This document shows positions 60,601 to 64,000 of a DNA stretch of 64,000 nucleotides, piece by piece. This DNA is from an uncultured Alphaproteobacteria bacterium. GTDB lineage: Bacteria > Pseudomonadota > Alphaproteobacteria > Paracaedibacterales > CAIULA01. The translations under genes were made by a program, and so were the position numbers. Numbering within the stretch: position 1 is the first letter of the stretch; each line of letters begins with the position of its first letter. The stretch spans positions 1 through 64,000 of the forward strand of contig CAIULA010000028.1 of assembly GCA_903899945.1 (NCBI GenBank), given 5' to 3'. A model generated the notes under the pieces. It had not been told where the DNA came from. It saw only the letters and a program-made list of their open reading frames with translations, and searched no databases.

Positions 60601-60900
60601 ACCTCGCTCTGGACGAAATTCAATTGTAACCTTGCTTTCTTCCGTACTGCTGATTGAAGTAATATTTTCAACGCCTTCGATACCCGAAACAGCATCTTCA
60701 ATAACTCTTGTCACCTGAGCTTCAACAATCTCAGGGCCAGCACCAGGAATACTCGTTTCAATCGTTATGTAAGGACGTTCTATTTTTGGATACTGCTGCA
60801 AAGGCAAACGGTAAGCTCCGACGACTCCAACCAAAACTAGGATAAAAGTCATCACCCAAGCAAAAACAGGACGTTGTATACAGACTTCAGATAATTTCAT
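57661..60900 (-). CDS. RND efflux permease (AcrB/MexF-like, HAE family)
   Basis: The 1079-residue protein has 12 membrane helices in the RND pattern. TM1 is RPVFAWVMTFILVLVGVVGA, and a porter domain follows. TM4 carries the proton-relay Asp pair in LVVDDAIVILENIYRYMEEG. A duplicate half ends TKHGILMVDFSNKLRNEG. The long central loop (residues about 495-580) is Lys-rich with LSKLETKVLNLKGKYQSKLD, unusual for the family. The start is ATG 60900, giving MKLSEVCIQRPVFAW. It is downstream of its adaptor gene. The outer-membrane TolC-type partner is not in the window. Drug or solvent export is likely, substrate unknown. Confidence 0.92.
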   Translation of the reverse strand: MKLSEVCIQRPVFAWVMTFILVLVGVVGAYRLPLQQYPKIERPYITIETSIPGAGPEIVEAQVTRVIEDAVSGIEGVENITSISSTEESKVTIEFRPERGVDNATNDIRDRLAKSKNKIPEEATEPVLVKSRAEERPIITIALTSETIPPSELHDFAQREIEKDLESVAGVARVDVLGAGQYEMNLYLNPIRLAAYGITVSEVITAIKRQSIEKPAGKLISQNREYLVTTVANLEKPEEFENLVVATKNKHLVRLRDIGRAEITSNDKKTRTRYNGKAGISIGVIKQSTSNPVEVARNVKEEMEKIQKHLPPEIIMHIGSDKTIFIERSISEVYKTILEATVLVILVVFLFLRSARASLIPLVTIPVSLIGALFIMYLLNFSINMFTLMAMVLAIGLVVDDAIVILENIYRYMEEGYSALEASIKGVNEISFAVIAMTLTLAAVYTPVSLAQGMTGKLLTEFSITLAGAVIVSGFAALTLSPMMCARLLVLNHSHKKEDNDKLSKLETKVLNLKGKYQSKLDILKENGQTFKGSVFKFGFRGLIIGSKLVKNFSNGIWLDKTEEKYEQKLRQILNYRLHVVGIAIAFSLFGYIIYRNLPSEFTPREDQGTITIEGQSPQTATLEYTERYVEMIDNILGSIPEIDRRVTQIINPTFDVSLQLKNDRKRSTEEISNEIRKKAEEITGVEAKVSSGSTGISGDDNRAVQFVVRGNKTYRELKDITQNLTSNLYASGMIMGVTSEIHGDTEDFTVTIIRDKVSSLNIEPATIAETIDALIRGRRANSFKKENKLYDVKVEVENSARRSPDDITNLFVKAGDKEGTLVPLSELVKVHSRAGPVEVHHHNRMRAVTMNAFLKPGFSLGEAIAKVTEIAQEAIPSDARLDYIGDTKRYLSENKTMLLIFGLSICFIYLVMAAQFESWRDPFIILLSVPLSLAGAVLTLGIIDGGSLNLYSNIGLITLIGLITKHGILMVDFSNKLRNEGKELFTAIIEASKLRLRPILMTTFAMVLGALPLAFSSGAGSESRRQLGWVIVGGMSIGTIFTLFVIPVFYTYLSAKKRKSLLSLEKSISLDATNPSPL

Positions 60901-60917
60901 ATTACGACGACTCGCCC

Positions 60918-62303
60918 TCAACCTTGATGTGTTGGTTTTGTCTCAGAAGAGACAGGTTGATTCTCTGTTTTATTATGTTGATCAGGTTTTATTTCTTCCG
61001 GTTTCAAAGTTGGCTCTGTATGTTCCTTTTTAGGTTCTTGCGGATGAGATTCACTAGCTTTAACAGCAGGTTCTTCCTTAGAGTTTTCTGCTTTCGGAAC
61101 TACAGCTTCAGAATTTTCTTTTTTATTCTTTTGCCCTTCTTTTTCATTTTCACCCAAGGGAGTTTTTTCTTGGCCATCGGTTTCTGGCATGTTGGTTATT
61201 TTCACCTTCACACCATCACCCAATTTTAATTGACCTGCAGTGACAATGATTTGTCCTGTTCTTATTCCTGCTACTATCTCAATTTTTCCATTTTCACGGC
61301 TGCCTGTTAAGACGCGATTACGTCTAGCTTTTCCTTTTTCAACAATCCAGACAAATTCAATTTCGCCTTCCCGGTCAACGGCAGCTTCATCCACCATAAT
61401 CGTTTCACCTTGCTCACCGATAATAAGGCTAACACTGGTAAAGAGCCCAGGCTTTAAAAGTCCATTTTCATTCGGAACCGAGGCCTTTAAAGCAATACTA
61501 TGGCTTTCAGCTTCAACCTGTGCATCAACGGCCTCAACAACGCCATGAAAGATTTGGTCCTTAAAGGCATCAATACGAACTTCGACAGTTTGACCTACAC
61601 CAATATCATGAACATGTTTTTCAGGAACTTTAAATTCCACTTTAATAGGAGTGCTATCAACAATTGTCACCAAATCTTGTGCGGCCTGAATGTAAGCACC
61701 AACGCTAACATCAATAAGCCCAATAGTCCCTGAAAAAGGAGCATGAATGATTGTTTTATCCAATTTTGCTTTTGCAGCATCCAATCTTCCCTCAGCCATA
61801 GCTAATTCAGCCTTAGCCTTATCATAATCTTTGGTGCTACCAATTTTTTGATCGAAAAGTTTCGAAGATCTTTCGAAATCTGCTTTGCGTAACATGACCT
61901 CAGCTTCAGCTTGCTTAAGTTCAGCCTGAGCATCAGCATCCTCGAATTTAATGATTGGATCGCCTTCCTTAACACTGGATCCTTCTGTAAAGGATAGTTC
62001 CTTTATACGTCCATTCATTTCAGCACGTAAGGTAACCGAAGCGTTGGCTCGCATTTTACCAACAGTTGCGATCCTTTTTGTCATGACACCCATTTCAACG
62101 GTTGCAGCCTCAATAGTGGCTACTCTGCTTTGTTTATTCGGGCCCTTTTCTTCATCGGATTCAAGAACATAAGTACAAATGGAACGGACAACAGGTTTTA
62201 ATGTTTTCAAGGCTAACCACATGGCAAGAAGACCTGCGACAATTCCTAATATAACCATTAACCCTATATTACGATTTTCTTTAAAATAATTTTTTAAAAA
62301 CAT
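60918..62303 (-). CDS. RND efflux periplasmic adaptor (MFP/AcrA family)
   Basis: The 461-residue protein starts MFLKNYFKENRNIGLMVILG with a membrane anchor instead of a lipid anchor. The lipoyl halves are VTLRAEMNGRIKELSFTEGS and IIHAPFSGTIGLIDVSVGAY, joined by a coiled-coil hairpin (AQAELKQAEAEVMLRKADFE onward). The beta-barrel and membrane-proximal domains follow. An extra C-terminal tail of about 85 residues is very rich in Glu, Lys and Pro (EEPAVKASESHPQEPKKEHT), which AcrA-type adaptors usually lack. It sits 17 bases upstream of the permease gene and should be in one operon with it. Confidence 0.9.
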   Translation of the reverse strand: MFLKNYFKENRNIGLMVILGIVAGLLAMWLALKTLKPVVRSICTYVLESDEEKGPNKQSRVATIEAATVEMGVMTKRIATVGKMRANASVTLRAEMNGRIKELSFTEGSSVKEGDPIIKFEDADAQAELKQAEAEVMLRKADFERSSKLFDQKIGSTKDYDKAKAELAMAEGRLDAAKAKLDKTIIHAPFSGTIGLIDVSVGAYIQAAQDLVTIVDSTPIKVEFKVPEKHVHDIGVGQTVEVRIDAFKDQIFHGVVEAVDAQVEAESHSIALKASVPNENGLLKPGLFTSVSLIIGEQGETIMVDEAAVDREGEIEFVWIVEKGKARRNRVLTGSRENGKIEIVAGIRTGQIIVTAGQLKLGDGVKVKITNMPETDGQEKTPLGENEKEGQKNKKENSEAVVPKAENSKEEPAVKASESHPQEPKKEHTEPTLKPEEIKPDQHNKTENQPVSSETKPTHQG

Positions 62304-62476
62304 AACACCACGTTTTAAAACATGAAACCTCAACACTTTAATATCATATTTTATCTTTGGAAGTATTAATTTTCTTCTAACATTTTGGGAAAATGTCTGA
62401 ATTTTTGAAATGCTTTTTATAAAAATCCTAGAAATTCATCTTTTCTTAAACAATAATTTGAAAAGTTTCAAACTTC

Positions 62477-63931
62477 TCAATCCCGCCAGAACGAGGGCAT
62501 AAACAGGACAAGGACTGTTAACAGCTCTAGGCGTCCTAAAATCATTCCTAGCATCATGGCAATCTTAGGACCTTCGGACAGACCAGCAAAGCATGTATGC
62601 GGTCCAATATGTTCACCAAGTCCAGGTCCAATGTTACCGATACAAGACGCAGCCCCTGACAGACTTGCTAGAAAATCCATACCCATACCAGAAAAAATAA
62701 GTGCTAAAACGACTAAGCAAAAACAATAGAGAGTTAAAAATGTATAGACGGAAAAAGCTACGGTATCACTTACTTTTTGATCTTGATAAAGGGGAACGTA
62801 AACTCCGTGTGGGCGCCTAAGTTGCATAAGATGAGCTTTGGTTAAAGCAAACAGTATCTGAAATCGAAAAACTTTAATGCCTCCTGTTGTGGACCCTGTA
62901 CATCCGCCAATCAAACTAAGAATAAAAAAGAACATGAGTGGAAATTTTCCCCATCTTCCATAATCTGCGGTCACAAAACCTGTTGTGGTAATAGTTGAAA
63001 TTGTTGAAAAGGCCCCTTGGCGAAGGCTGGTCAGAAAATCAATTTTATTAATTCCCCAATTCCATAGACAAATTGCTATAGAAGCTATTAATAGAGTTAC
63101 AAGATAGGCCCTCAACTGACTATCTCGGCAAATGGTTTTGCTATCACCATTCCACAAGCGCACATAAAGAATTAACGTACTGCCACCCAAAATCATAAAG
63201 ATAATGATGATGAATTCAATTAAAGGACTATTGTAAGCACCAATTGACGTATCTTGAGTTGAAAGTCCACCTGTCGATACGGTCGCCATTGCGTGGCAAA
63301 TCGCATCAAAAGAAGGCATTCCCGCCCAGTATAAAAAAATCGCGCAAAGAATAGTAAAGAATGCATATGCTGCTAAAATAGCTGTGGCTATCTGGGACAC
63401 GCGAGGTAAAATTTTTTCTGAACGATCAGAGAACTCACTGCGAAAGAGCTGCATTCCGCCAATCCGAAGAGTGGGAAAAATTGTCATGGCCATGACAATA
63501 ATACCAGTGCCCCCTAGCCATTGAAGAAGGGCGCGCCAAAGAAGGATACCCTTTGGGGTGACATCAAGATGTTCAATAACTGTGGAACCTGTTGTTGTTA
63601 GCGAAGAAACAGCCTCAAAACAAGCGTTGGTGAAATTAAGATTTAGAGTTGAATAGTAAAAGGGAAGACCTGCAAAAATAGAGAGGATAACCCAACTTAA
63701 GGATGTCATTAAAAAGGCTTCTCGCATGCCTAAGACAATTTTTCCATAAGGACGGTTAGCAAGTGTCAGTGCGACTCCAAAGAAACCGCAAATAAATATG
63801 GAGACTAAAAATCCCGACCAAAATTGTGACTGGTAAATAAGAAGCTCTGTTAAAAGAGGAATTACCATCGTCAAGGTCAGACCCGAGAGAAGAGCCCCTG
63901 TTAAAAAGAGAACAGATCGTAAGTCAATCAC
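62477..63931 (-). CDS. trkH: Potassium uptake protein TrkH
   Basis: TrkH is the K+-translocating subunit of the Trk system. The 484-residue protein has four pore repeats with filter segments SSLTTTGSTV, VSTGGLSTQD, STITTTGFVT and SCIGNIGPGLGEHIGP, and about ten membrane helices. The start is a GTG (MIDLRSVLFLTG). The regulatory partner TrkA is not in the window. It is the last gene seen; the 69 bases to the window end contain no further gene. Confidence 0.94.
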   Translation of the reverse strand: MIDLRSVLFLTGALLSGLTLTMVIPLLTELLIYQSQFWSGFLVSIFICGFFGVALTLANRPYGKIVLGMREAFLMTSLSWVILSIFAGLPFYYSTLNLNFTNACFEAVSSLTTTGSTVIEHLDVTPKGILLWRALLQWLGGTGIIVMAMTIFPTLRIGGMQLFRSEFSDRSEKILPRVSQIATAILAAYAFFTILCAIFLYWAGMPSFDAICHAMATVSTGGLSTQDTSIGAYNSPLIEFIIIIFMILGGSTLILYVRLWNGDSKTICRDSQLRAYLVTLLIASIAICLWNWGINKIDFLTSLRQGAFSTISTITTTGFVTADYGRWGKFPLMFFFILSLIGGCTGSTTGGIKVFRFQILFALTKAHLMQLRRPHGVYVPLYQDQKVSDTVAFSVYTFLTLYCFCLVVLALIFSGMGMDFLASLSGAASCIGNIGPGLGEHIGPHTCFAGLSEGPKIAMMLGMILGRLELLTVLVLFMPSFWRD

Positions 63932-64000
63932 CCGAATAAAACCTAGACAAAAGCAGATTGTTGGAAGGATTATAACCTTTTAGGTTAAAAAGCAATAGTC

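Noticed and set aside
1-64000. CRISPR array or rRNA operon
   Set aside because: No regularly spaced identical repeats and no rRNA-like conserved segments were seen on either strand.

Overview
The window reads as chromosome of an AT-rich alphaproteobacterium. Supporting signs are a MipZ-type ParA ATPase, a murA–DUF2948 gene pair, aroE–coaE next to a DnaA-box cluster, a System I cytochrome c maturation operon and alphaproteobacterial palindromic repeats. Many exported proteins of unknown family, one with an OTU-protease-like Cys/His pattern and one kinase-like, plus a bacterial voltage-gated cation channel, suggest a host-associated or intracellular lineage (Holosporales-like). That placement is inference; no rRNA is present.

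Layout. 1-132: end of an IS1595-type element. 0.2-15 kb: exported proteins of unknown function mixed with housekeeping genes (RMD1/YagE, HpcH/HpaI aldolase, rpiB, a DegT aminotransferase, asnB, xerD, an MFS carrier, pth, rplY). 15.2-18.3 kb: ugd-galU-mipZ. 18.4-18.78 kb: AT-rich spacer with several DnaA-box-like sites, a candidate oriC, from which mipZ/galU/ugd and aroE/coaE/valS diverge. 20.1-22.5 kb: two envelope glycosyltransferase-type genes. 25.2-31.2 kb: a zinc-ribbon membrane protein, dedA, ccmC-ccmD-ccmE-ccmFH (CcmF and CcmH fused in one protein) and the ion channel.

31.38-50.38 kb is a 19-kb mobilizable genomic island integrated in the 3' half of tRNA-Lys(UUU). It is bounded by a perfect 48-bp direct repeat and has a tyrosine integrase beside the right end. 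Its mobilization core is a divergent traD/traA pair with a stem-loop between them that looks like an oriT. No type IV secretion genes are visible, so transfer would need a helper. Cargo: a NUDIX/wHTH (NrtR-like) regulator beside a DUF2971 protein, a frameshifted zinc-ribbon gene, exported proteins, an AAA/DUF4143 ATPase, and a tightly coupled pair encoding a class III nucleotide-cyclase-like protein and a PD-(D/E)XK (Mrr-like) nuclease. That pair is the best candidate for an undescribed, defence-like signalling system.

50.5-64 kb returns to core genome: dcd, murA, an IS110-family element inserted exactly between murA and the DUF2948 gene, a higB toxin with two tandem higA-like antitoxins, rpoH, a BioC/NDUFAF5-like methyltransferase, an RND efflux pump with its adaptor, and trkH. 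All positions and motifs were read by eye. No similarity search, folding or GC-skew calculation was run.
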